Part shown: positions 1-6,634 of the stretch, one piece after another | Position numbering within the stretch: position 1 is the stretch's first letter | How the letters are laid out: every line of letters begins with the position of its first letter | Source of the DNA: Alphaproteobacteria bacterium | GTDB taxonomy: Bacteria > Pseudomonadota > Alphaproteobacteria > RF32 > CAG-239 | DNA length: 18,991 nt | Direction: 5' to 3' | Assembly (NCBI GenBank): GCA_003542415.1 | Contig: DPKR01000127.1 | Span: 1 to 18,991, forward strand | Program-made: the position numbers and the translations under genes | Notes under the pieces: generated by a model | Databases searched by the model: none | The model's input: only the letters and a program-made list of their open reading frames with translations | Told to the model about the DNA's origin: nothing

Positions 1-963
1 TTGAACAACATCTTGACCTGTTTTCCATATATCATTAAAAATCTGTCCTGCAGTCTTTGTGCACTCGCCGTTTTTGAGCTTGCCTTGGCAAGTTTCCGTG
101 TTGGTTAAAATTGTGCCGTCTCCGCCGACAGAACAAAGCTTTCTCGTCATTGTTTCTGGATTCCAAGCCCCTTTCATTGTTGCAGGACTGCACCCGGCTT
201 TTATAATTTTATCTCTTTGTTCTTGTCCTGCCAATTTAGTTTCCATTTTCGGTCCCGTCACCCCTGTTGTTAAGGCGCTCGTGTCAACACCCGCCAAAAT
301 GCCGGCATTTTTCTGGGCTTCTGCCCTTCTTGCAGCAAGTTCTTCTTCCGTCATCGGAGGTTGCCCCTCCCCTGTCGGATTAGCAAGGTCGCTGTCGAGC
401 GTTCCGCGGATGATAGCATAGTCGCTCGCCGCCAAAAAATTGCTGAAAGTCAATTGTTTTTGCTTTGCTTTTTCAACATTATATCCGCTGAAATATTCCA
501 AAAACGGAAACATCAGAGACAACAGAGAAAGCCCAATCATAATGTAGCCCAAGTGCTTGTAACTGATTTTATTGAAAATCGCCGCAACAGCAAACATCAC
601 CAAGCCAAATCCGGCAATCACATAAACAATTTGTCTTAAATCAACAAGCGTTCCATAAATTTTCTTTTGCAAAATCACAAAGATATCGCTGGCACTTTCG
701 TTCGACTTAAGATCCCTAAAACCTTCGGTCCCCGGCATATTCCCCGCTTGGACTGATGACTCCGAAGAAGTTGAGGCTTTATTACTCCCCGAGTTCGGTT
801 GATTAGAAGAAACAAAAGAACCGTTTTCATCACCAATCAAATTATGTCCATATGGATTGCTAAATGTATTGTTAAGCTGCGCACAAACCTCGTTTGGCAC
901 AATCACAAAAGCCAAGAATAAAACAACTAGCCCCGCTTTCAAAATTCTCATCATCTTATTCAT
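1..963 (-). CDS. VirB2/TrbC-like membrane protein with long C-terminal extension (partial, 3' end outside window)
   Basis: The reading frame opens at ATG 963 behind a good Shine-Dalgarno (GGAGG, spacer about 6) and stays open for 321 codons to the window edge, so the C-terminus is missing. It has an N-terminal signal peptide ending near VCA|QL (residue about 24) and a Ser/Asn-rich stretch. At residues about 90-145 comes a two-helix hydrophobic core (RQIVYVIAGFGLVMFAVAAIF, then GYIMIGLSLLSLMFPFLEYF). This core aligns residue for residue with the two shorter proteins encoded just upstream, and is typical of VirB2/TrbC pilins of type IV secretion systems. Unlike them it continues with a charged Glu/Ala/Arg helix and a segment with four cysteines (GCS, LCS, TCQ, ECT). 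It is third in a minus-strand operon, 28 nt after its neighbour. A structural role in a secretion or conjugation channel or surface fibre is inferred; the VirB2-like assignment is by pattern only. Confidence 0.7.
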   Translation of the reverse strand, partial: MNKMMRILKAGLVVLFLAFVIVPNEVCAQLNNTFSNPYGHNLIGDENGSFVSSNQPNSGSNKASTSSESSVQAGNMPGTEGFRDLKSNESASDIFVILQKKIYGTLVDLRQIVYVIAGFGLVMFAVAAIFNKISYKHLGYIMIGLSLLSLMFPFLEYFSGYNVEKAKQKQLTFSNFLAASDYAIIRGTLDSDLANPTGEGQPPMTEEELAARRAEAQKNAGILAGVDTSALTTGVTGPKMETKLAGQEQRDKIIKAGCSPATMKGAWNPETMTRKLCSVGGDGTILTNTETCQGKLKNGECTKTAGQIFNDIWKTGQDVVQ

Positions 964-991
964 GTCAGCCTCCATTCAATTTTTTTAAACA

Positions 992-1369
992 TCAATTCCG
1001 TTTGTATGCTGGCATTGCATTCACAAGCGTATCTGTAATCCCCTGCACACTCGTGTCAGCACCTGTGCCTGCTGTCATATAGTGGAGCAAACCGCCTGTT
1101 GCCGCAATCACCACCACACCGATAATAATAGCCGCAAGCCATTTCCAGTTCAAAACGCCGAAAATTCCACCAAGCGCAACAGCAATAATTCCAAAGCCGG
1201 CAGATGCAAAAATAATTTTCTTCATACCTTCAAAAATTTCCGCACCTGTATTGGTCAAAGTTTCAAAAGCAGCATAAGAATCCGTTGCACATAAAATCGA
1301 AGAAACAGCAAAGATCAAAAATCCTGCCAACAAATATTTCCTTATTTTCTTAAAATTTATATCCAACAT
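992..1369 (-). CDS. Small VirB2/TrbC-like pilin family protein
   Basis: This 125-residue protein starts at ATG 1369 with GGGGA about 8 nt upstream and ends in TGA. A basic N-terminus and hydrophobic stretch form a signal peptide, probably cleaved near SYA|AF (residue about 33). Two transmembrane helices follow, at residues about 50-70 and 75-95. The core pattern, aGFGiiavalggIFG then WkWLaaiIIGvvviAatGgllhYmt, matches the proteins encoded at 1463-1852 and 1-963. VirB2/TrbC subunits have this size and layout: signal peptide, short loop, two helices, short tail. It is second in the minus-strand operon, separated from the first gene by a 93-nt gap containing a stable hairpin. It is probably a fibre or channel subunit, or a paralogue specialised for another part of the same machine. 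No enzymatic motif is visible. Confidence 0.72.
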   Translation of the reverse strand: MLDINFKKIRKYLLAGFLIFAVSSILCATDSYAAFETLTNTGAEIFEGMKKIIFASAGFGIIAVALGGIFGVLNWKWLAAIIIGVVVIAATGGLLHYMTAGTGADTSVQGITDTLVNAMPAYKRN

Positions 1370-1420
1370 CCTTATTCCCCATTATAATTAAGTTCACTCG
1401 TTTTTTTAATAATAATCATC

Positions 1421-1453
1421 AAGGGGAGGTCTTCTTTCAAAGACCTTCCCCTT
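1421..1453 (-). promoter_or_regulatory. Strong intercistronic hairpin after the first VirB2-like gene
   Basis: The arms at 1421-1433 and 1440-1453 pair over 13 bp with one bulged base and a 6-nt loop, and the stem is GC-rich beside its AT-rich surroundings. It starts 10 nt past the stop of the 1852-1463 gene and lies before the start of the 1369-992 gene. On the minus strand the bases after the stem are GATGATTATTATTAAAA, not a clean U-tract. It therefore looks more like an mRNA-stabilising or partial-termination element that raises the first pilin over the rest than a full terminator. Confidence 0.6.
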
Positions 1454-1462
1454 AGATATATA

Positions 1463-1852
1463 TTAGTTATGCTGATAACCACCGGTAACTTGTGTACTAT
1501 TATCCGCGCTGAATGTATCGCCATAAGCACCTGAACCGCTTGTGGTAATAGCATCACCTGTCGCATAAGAAATCAAAGCACCGGCAGCAGCCAAAACGCC
1601 AAGGCCGACAGCGAGTGCGCCGAACCAAGGCCATTTAACCTTGCCGAAGATTGCTTGAACAGCCAAACCGACCAAACCGAAGCCACCAATCACAAACACG
1701 ATTGTTCTAACGGATTGGAAAACGTTAGCAGCTTTTGTAATACCGGCGCTAACAACTGTTGTTGATGATGATGTCGGACCAGCCATAGCATCTGCCGCAA
1801 CAAATGCAAAAACAGCAGCCAAGCCAAGCATTTTCAAAATACGTTTTTTCAT
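1463..1852 (-). CDS. Small VirB2/TrbC-like pilin, first gene of the minus-strand operon
   Basis: This 129-residue protein starts at ATG 1852 behind AGGAG (spacer about 7). The signal peptide has Lys-Lys-Arg at the start and cleaves predictably at AMA|GP (residue about 24). The mature part has a Ser/Thr-rich lead-in, helix one (IVFVIGGFGLVGLAVQAIFG), a short WPWFG turn, helix two (VGLGVLAAAGALISYATG) and a polar Ser/Thr/Gln tail with little charge. This is the classic VirB2/TrbC layout. Its first place in the operon, followed by a stabilising hairpin, suits a major subunit made in excess over its two paralogues. The gene is divergent from the type IVb pilus operon. The homology is inferred from the motif and size, not from a search. 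Confidence 0.75.
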   Translation of the reverse strand: MKKRILKMLGLAAVFAFVAADAMAGPTSSSTTVVSAGITKAANVFQSVRTIVFVIGGFGLVGLAVQAIFGKVKWPWFGALAVGLGVLAAAGALISYATGDAITTSGSGAYGDTFSADNSTQVTGGYQHN

Positions 1853-1895
1853 GAGAGTTCTCCTTCAAATTTGTTAATAAAACTTCTTTTATACA

Positions 1896-1901
1896 ATTAT
1901 A
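1896..1901 (-). promoter_or_regulatory. Candidate -10 box for the VirB2-like operon
   Basis: A perfect TATAAT on the minus strand lies about 45 nt upstream of ATG 1852 in AT-rich DNA. No convincing TTGACA-like -35 box is found at 16-18 nt, so this is a weak call. Confidence 0.3.
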
Positions 1902-2153
1902 GAATATCAGATTTTTTAAGATTTTGCGAGTCTTTTTTGCAATAACAAATTTCTTGTAACTTGTTGATTTTCAAAAGAATTATCAGTCTGTAACAAAAAA
2001 TTCATAATTGTTCTGATACTCCAAAACAACAATTTTGTATCATAAAAAAGTTAAAACATCTTAAACAAAAAACCAACCCTTTGAACAATCCTATCCACAC
2101 CTTTTATGATCATTTTTTTATCGCCACCCCTCCGAGCGAATTTTATTTTGTCA

Positions 2154-2285
2154 CCCCTCGAGGCGCTGAAAGCGCCGAAGATAAGGGGGCCACAAAAGCG
2201 GCATCACACGCTTTGCGTGCATTAATCGCCGCTTCTTTGTTGTCATTCTCGGGCGTGTCGCTTTAGCGACCAGACCCGAGAATCC
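2154..2285. repeat. Three consecutive nested (double-stem) hairpins
   Basis: The three units share one design, an outer stem enclosing an inner stem with a tiny loop. Unit 1: outer CCCCT 2154-2158 / AGGGG 2184-2188, inner GGCGCT 2162-2167 / AGCGCC 2171-2176. Unit 2: outer AAGCGGC 2196-2202 / GCCGCTT 2228-2234, inner CACGC 2207-2211 / GCGTG 2215-2219. Unit 3: outer ATTCTCGGG 2245-2253 / CCCGAGAAT 2275-2283, inner GTCGCT 2257-2262 / AGCGAC 2265-2270. All stems are perfect. The block is GC-rich compared with its flanks. Unit 3 resembles a second copy at 15595-15644. It is probably a palindromic intergenic repeat cluster, with possible roles in terminating or insulating transcription. Confidence 0.7.
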
Positions 2286-2299
2286 ACTTCCTTAAAATT

Positions 2300-2353
2300 T
2301 GAAAACATTTTTGAGCTGATGTTTTTGCTCCAAATGAATTGATATACAAGCCC
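2300..2353. repeat. Shortened copy of a palindromic intergenic element
   Basis: A 17-bp exact match at 2314-2330 to 16394-16410 continues as a weaker match through ATGA...TATACAA-GCCC. The outer TGAAAACA arm is present, and AAAACAT/ATGTTTT can still pair. The central stem-loop found in the copy at 16337-16436 is missing. Confidence 0.6.
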
Positions 2354-2498
2354 ACAAAAAAAAATCAAATCAGCATTAAATAAATTTTAACACAATCTAT
2401 TGTAAGCTCTCAGAAGATAAAACAGGCGAAAACCCGAAAAAGCATCTTAATTTGCTGATTTTTCGATGTTTTCAACAATTATGGAGTTGTGTTAAAAT

Positions 2499-4157
2499 AT
2501 GCAAAAAAATAACGTCAAAAGTTTTATTTGCAGTTTTCTTTTTTCCATTTTGGCAGTTTTCGCTGTCCAAAAAGTCTTTTTGCACACACCTCAAGCAGAA
2601 GAAAAACCAACCCCGCATATAAAACCTCAAAAGATTTCTCTGTTTTCAGAAAATAAATCCTTTGATGAAAAAAGTCTTTCTTTAGCTTCCGGTGCTGCGG
2701 TTGATGTTTCTCAAATCGGTGAATTGACAGCTCCTGCAAAAATAGAAATTGCTCAGGCTGATTTGCCTGCCCCTTCTGCCGACAACACATTAATATATAA
2801 TATACCCCACAACCCCCTTTCCGTTCAAACCGATTTAGCACACGCGAGCGAAATCAAACTTTCAAACGATGAATTAAGTGAAATTCATGAAAACAAAGAA
2901 CATATTGAAAGCGGCATTGTTTATGCCGACATCAGCGATACCTTTGAACAAAGCGGTAATCAAATCTCTTTAGCTCAAAATGATACAGACGAAATTCCGC
3001 TGTTTGAGGGCGTTGAAACACTTCATCAACATATCAATGTTGCAAATTCTTCTAGCGCATCTCAAATTGCAATGGTTGAACCCTCTGCTCTCATCAACAC
3101 GATTGAAGAACCGGATATTTTAGAAGAAGAAAAAAACTTAGCCGAAGCGGATATCAAAAAAAGTGAACTCGGCGATATGTTTGCCATTTCTCAAAATTCC
3201 GATGAAATTGATGAAAGTGCTTGGAGTGTTGCCTCTGCCGCTTCCGAAAACGAGTCTGTGTCTGAAGAACAAATCTCGCTTTCAGATCAAGACAGCCCGT
3301 GGGTCATGGCAAAGGGCAACAAATTTGCTAAAAATCAAGCAGCGGTCGAAACGTTTTCTTCCTCAATTGACGAACAAACAGATCAAGAAAATGAAGCGCA
3401 AGATGTAGCTGTTTCGCAAAAGGAAGAAAAAGTTGAAAAAGCTTTCAGCGAACCCCTTTTAAAGAAAAAAGAAACAGATACAAAACTCGCCTACCAAATG
3501 ATTCAAAATATTTTAATTCCCATCCCGGATGATATTTTAAATGATGCTGATTTAACCCCTGATTTGACTGCATCTCCCGAAGGTGGCGAACAAGATCCGA
3601 AAAGCATCCAAAAATCAAAAATGGAAACACCGGATTTAAATGAAAATGAAAAACAAAGCGGATTGCTTAAAAGTATTTCAACATGGTTTGGTAAAAACAA
3701 AAACGATGAAACAGACAAGTCAGCTGCAAGTTCGGCGGATAAAAATTCTCAAAAAACAAAAGACGGTATCATAAATGCTGTCAAAGGAAAAGTCTTTTCC
3801 GCACTCGGTAGCTTTGACGACTATCAAAAAACAGGAAACACAAACATTATGCCTGCCGAACTTCGCCTGTCGTTTCAGCCTAACCGCGCCGAAATTTCCG
3901 GACAAACATTAAGGTGGATATATGCTTTTGCTGACAATGCCCGTGACAACGATGATGTATATGTTGAGGTTCGCATTGATGGCACAAGTTCATATGCTCT
4001 TCAGCAAAAAAGACTCAACCTCTTAAGCAGTATTTTTGCCTCACGTGGTGTGGATTATCGCAAAATAAACACGATATTCACATCTCGTGAACCAAACTCT
4101 TTTATTATTAGGAATATTCGTTTTAACAATAAAAGCAAAGGAGATGCAAACAAATAA
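2499..4157 (+). CDS. Large acidic envelope protein with OmpA-like C-terminal domain, first gene of the pilus operon
   Basis: The 552-residue protein has one hydrophobic segment right after the start (residues about 8-27), which would be a signal anchor or an uncleaved signal. Residues about 35-440 are acidic, rich in Glu/Asp/Ser/Gln and apparently unstructured. The last 100 residues (about 450-545) form a compact domain in the OmpA/Pal style: LRLSFQPNRAEISG, then VYVEVRIDGTSSYALQQKRL, then GVDYRKINTIFTSREPNS. The usual OmpA signature TDxxGsxxYNxxLSxxRA is only partly kept, so peptidoglycan binding is uncertain. Its place at the head of a type IVb pilus operon suggests a periplasm-spanning tether or scaffold. 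ATG 2499 has a poor Shine-Dalgarno (GGAG 12 nt away), but the hydrophobic anchor begins at once, so the start is kept. R64 has no obvious counterpart. Confidence 0.7.
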   Translation: MQKNNVKSFICSFLFSILAVFAVQKVFLHTPQAEEKPTPHIKPQKISLFSENKSFDEKSLSLASGAAVDVSQIGELTAPAKIEIAQADLPAPSADNTLIYNIPHNPLSVQTDLAHASEIKLSNDELSEIHENKEHIESGIVYADISDTFEQSGNQISLAQNDTDEIPLFEGVETLHQHINVANSSSASQIAMVEPSALINTIEEPDILEEEKNLAEADIKKSELGDMFAISQNSDEIDESAWSVASAASENESVSEEQISLSDQDSPWVMAKGNKFAKNQAAVETFSSSIDEQTDQENEAQDVAVSQKEEKVEKAFSEPLLKKKETDTKLAYQMIQNILIPIPDDILNDADLTPDLTASPEGGEQDPKSIQKSKMETPDLNENEKQSGLLKSISTWFGKNKNDETDKSAASSADKNSQKTKDGIINAVKGKVFSALGSFDDYQKTGNTNIMPAELRLSFQPNRAEISGQTLRWIYAFADNARDNDDVYVEVRIDGTSSYALQQKRLNLLSSIFASRGVDYRKINTIFTSREPNSFIIRNIRFNNKSKGDANK

Positions 4158-4166
4158 CACATAAAA

Positions 4167-4206
4167 AATCAAACGGCGGCTGATAAGTTTGCCAAACTGC
4201 TTGATT
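4167..4206 (+). promoter_or_regulatory. Weak intercistronic hairpin
   Basis: AATCAA 4167-4172 pairs with TTGATT 4201-4206, and AGTTT 4186-4190 with AAACT 4194-4198 inside it. A T-rich stretch follows. It sits in the 109-nt gap between the first two pilus-operon genes, and could reduce readthrough or mark an RNA end. The stem is weak. Confidence 0.25.
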
Positions 4207-4254
4207 CTTTTGTTTTGAGTTTGTATGATTGAAAAAATGAAAAATGATTATATG

Positions 4255-4259
4255 AAGGA
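4255..4259 (+). promoter_or_regulatory. Ribosome binding site that sets the TcpQ-like lipoprotein start at 4267
   Basis: AAGGA lies 7 nt before ATG 4267. The longer frame from 4225 has no such site and would put 14 charged residues ahead of the lipoprotein signal peptide. Confidence 0.75.
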
Positions 4260-4266
4260 TTTTAAT

Positions 4267-5034
4267 ATGAACAGAAAAACTCTTTTACTTGCTTGTCTGT
4301 CAGCAATTGTCAGCTTATCAGGCTGCGTTATGTACAGAACAAGCCAACCTGAAAACAACGCTGTTTATATGAGCGCAGATGAAAACGCCTGCCCTCAAGG
4401 CGTTTGCGAAACAGATCCTTTTATTAACTACACCAACACGCGTGCAGATTTCAGAGAATATGGCGAGCTTTCGCCGCGCGATCATCTCGTGTCTCAATCC
4501 GGTGCTGGCAACAACATTTCGGCTTCCGTTCCGCCAACAATTGAAAGCGAGGTCATCAGCTATGAAGAGCAGGTTGATCAATCATTGACCCCTTCTGATG
4601 AAGCGCAAACAACAGAAGTTGTTGAAATCAAAGAAGGCGAAACATTGCCTGAAACTCTTGAAAACACAGCTTCTGAAGATAATGCTTTGTCTCAAGATGA
4701 AACCGTTGTTGCCGAAAACGACACGACAGAAGCTGAAACAAACGCTGATGTTGATGAGGAAGATCCTGTTCAGGATTGGTATGCTGAAGAAGGTCAAAAC
4801 CTCAAAGCATTGCTCACAAAATGGAGCAATGATTCCGGCTGGCGTTTGGTGTGGAACACAAACAGAAATTATGTCTTAAATGCAGGCGCTATGTTCAGGG
4901 GCCGTTTTGCTGATGTCAGTTCAGCCTTAATCAGAGCTTTTGCAAGGGCTCGTCCTGCTCCGATCGCCACATTTTATAAAGGCAACCGCGTATTAGTCGT
5001 TGAAACAATGGAGGATGAAAATGCGTATGACTAA
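4267..5034 (+). CDS. TcpQ/PilL-like type IVb pilus lipoprotein
   Basis: With the start at ATG 4267 the product is 255 residues and begins with a lipoprotein signal peptide: Arg-Lys, a hydrophobic stretch and the lipobox LSGC (Cys20). An in-frame ATG at 4225 is less likely. Residues about 25-165 are acidic low-complexity sequence. Residues about 168-250 form the conserved domain (LLTKWSNDSGWRLVWNTNRN, GRFADVSSALIRAF, ATFYKGNRVLVV). This matches the C-terminal TcpQ/PilL domain, which in toxin-coregulated and R64 pili helps place or stabilise the outer-membrane secretin. The protein should be anchored in the outer membrane facing the periplasm. The gene overlaps the secretin gene by 14 nt, consistent with translational coupling and one complex. 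Family assignment is by recognised pattern. Confidence 0.8.
   Translation: MNRKTLLLACLSAIVSLSGCVMYRTSQPENNAVYMSADENACPQGVCETDPFINYTNTRADFREYGELSPRDHLVSQSGAGNNISASVPPTIESEVISYEEQVDQSLTPSDEAQTTEVVEIKEGETLPETLENTASEDNALSQDETVVAENDTTEAETNADVDEEDPVQDWYAEEGQNLKALLTKWSNDSGWRLVWNTNRNYVLNAGAMFRGRFADVSSALIRAFARARPAPIATFYKGNRVLVVETMEDENAYD
5010..5014 (+). promoter_or_regulatory. Ribosome binding site of the PilN secretin gene
   Basis: GGAGG, 6 nt before ATG 5021, lies inside the end of the upstream lipoprotein gene. It favours ATG 5021 over the TTG at 5000 and the ATG at 5027. Confidence 0.75.
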
Positions 5035-6619
5035 AATTAATTTAAGTTTAGGTTTGGCTCTTTTAGCATCAGTTGCTGCCTGTTCGCTTGCAACAGATAT
5101 GGACGCCACACTAGAGCGTGAAGTTGAAAACGCTGCCGAATTGCGCCATGAGGCTCAAAAGCCGATGGATGTCGCAAACAACGATGTCATCCGCGTCAAC
5201 GATGATATTTGGCTCGGCGATACGAGTGAGGTGGAATACGAAGGTTCGCCCATTCCGTCATATTTAGAAACCTCCGATGGTATCACCCTCATTTCAAACC
5301 GTCCGATTACGCTCTATGAAATCGGCACAATGATCAACAAAATCACATCTATTTCCGTTCGCTACGAACAAGAATTAGATGGTTCTGTTCAACAACTTGC
5401 TGACGGCAACAAACCTTCTCTGCAAGATATTGGTGCACAATGGGCCGATTCAACCAAGATGCTCGTTTCATATAAAGGTCCTTTGAGCGGTCTTTTGGAT
5501 GAGGTTTGCAATCGTTTCGGCATTTGGTGGAAATATGAAAAGAAACAAATTTATTTCTATAAATATATCACCAAATCATTTACCTTATACACATTGCCGA
5601 CAAAGCCGTCTTTGTCTGTTGAAGTGGGTGGTGAATCATCTGAAGGCAGTGCAGGTTCTTCATCAGTTTCGCTTTCAAATTCTGTTTCTATTGATTTGTG
5701 GTCAACGATTGAAACAGCTATCCGCTCTATGATTTCACAGGGTGCACAGCTGACAACAGATCAATCTAGTGGCGTTATCACCTTAACCGGCACACCGACA
5801 GATATTAAGAAAGTAGCAAAATATATCAATGAGCAAAATGTCAGATTGTCTCGCCAAGTTGCAATCAGCGTGAAAGTTCTTCAAGTCAGCGTTTCAGATT
5901 CTGATAAATACGGCTTGAACTTAGGCGCTGTTTTCGGCGGCAACGACCACATCACAAGCTTGGGCATCACCGGTGCTTCGGGTCAGGCCGATGTTGCAAG
6001 CGGCTTGTCAATGGCAATTGTTTCCGGCAGATGGACAATCAACAGTGCTATTCAAGCTTTGTCTGAACAAGGCACAACGGCTTTGATCACATCCGGCACG
6101 GTCACAACGCTTAACAACAAACCGGCGCCGATTCAAGTTGTCAGAACTCAGAACTATATTTCTGAAATCACAAAAACGAACTCCGGTTCAGATGGCAGCT
6201 ACTACGACCTTTCGACCGACACGGAAGAAATCGAAACAGGTTTCACTTTGGATGTCTTGCCGCGTATTTTGGAACATGGTCGTTTGATGCTGATGTTTAA
6301 CTTAACGTTGTCTGATTTGATTGAACTTCAAAAAGTCAACTTAACAAACGATCCTGAAGGCGGTGAGTTTATTCAAAACCCTGTCATCGAAACACGTGGC
6401 TTCACACAAGAAGTTGCCATGAAATCAGGCGAAACTCTTGTTTTAACAGGCTACGAACGTGTTGAAGACAGTGCTCAAAAATCAGGTATCGGTTCTGCTG
6501 AAAACTCTTTACTCGGTGGTGCTGTCACAGCAAACAAAACACGCAGCATTTTAGTTATTTTATTAACGCCTGTTGTGTTAGATTCGCCGCTTGCACCTGA
6601 ATCGAGAATGAAATATTAG
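5021..6619 (+). CDS. pilN: PilN-family type IVb pilus outer-membrane secretin lipoprotein
   Basis: From ATG 5021 the product is 532 residues, the usual size for PilN/BfpB/TcpC secretins. It starts with a lipoprotein signal peptide with lipobox SVAAC (Cys21). An STN/N0-like segment (PITLYEIGTMINKITSISVR, residues about 94-113) and an N1-like segment (GVITLTGTPTDIKKVAKYIN) follow. The secretin core runs from QVAISVKVLQV at residue 279 to near the end, with the typical VTTLNNKPAPIQVV, a TGFTLDVLPRI strand, VIETRGFTQEVAMKSGETLVLTG split by short loops, and a final RSILVILLTPVVL. A Ser-rich linker lies at about 205-226. It would form the multimeric outer-membrane pore through which the pilus leaves the cell, with the lipid anchor and the upstream TcpQ-like protein aiding assembly. 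This is a confident family call. Confidence 0.9.
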   Translation: MRMTKINLSLGLALLASVAACSLATDMDATLEREVENAAELRHEAQKPMDVANNDVIRVNDDIWLGDTSEVEYEGSPIPSYLETSDGITLISNRPITLYEIGTMINKITSISVRYEQELDGSVQQLADGNKPSLQDIGAQWADSTKMLVSYKGPLSGLLDEVCNRFGIWWKYEKKQIYFYKYITKSFTLYTLPTKPSLSVEVGGESSEGSAGSSSVSLSNSVSIDLWSTIETAIRSMISQGAQLTTDQSSGVITLTGTPTDIKKVAKYINEQNVRLSRQVAISVKVLQVSVSDSDKYGLNLGAVFGGNDHITSLGITGASGQADVASGLSMAIVSGRWTINSAIQALSEQGTTALITSGTVTTLNNKPAPIQVVRTQNYISEITKTNSGSDGSYYDLSTDTEEIETGFTLDVLPRILEHGRLMLMFNLTLSDLIELQKVNLTNDPEGGEFIQNPVIETRGFTQEVAMKSGETLVLTGYERVEDSAQKSGIGSAENSLLGGAVTANKTRSILVILLTPVVLDSPLAPESRMKY

Positions 6620-6634
6620 TAAAGGAATAAAGAA

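Larger units (their letters stand above)
1853..2498. other. Divergent intergenic region between the VirB2-like operon and the type IVb pilus operon
   Basis: The 646 bp hold no believable gene. From the minus-strand operon outward there are: the candidate -10 box at 1896-1901; an imperfect inverted repeat at 1981-2018 (TATCAG/CTGATA outside, AACAA/TTGTT inside) that could be an operator; three nested hairpins at 2154-2285; a shortened palindromic element at 2300-2353; and about 145 bp of AT-rich DNA before ATG 2499. No clear sigma-70 promoter for the plus-strand operon could be picked; TTGCTG at 2452 with AATTAT at 2477 is the nearest thing and is poor. Confidence 0.6.

Noticed and set aside
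59..639. Plus-strand open frames of 120 and 92 codons
   Set aside because: They are antisense shadows of the partial VirB2-like gene, which has signal peptide, ribosome binding site and paralogues.
2081..2266. A 61-codon plus-strand open frame
   Set aside because: It runs straight through the hairpin block, has no ribosome binding site and its residues reflect the palindromes; it is read as non-coding.
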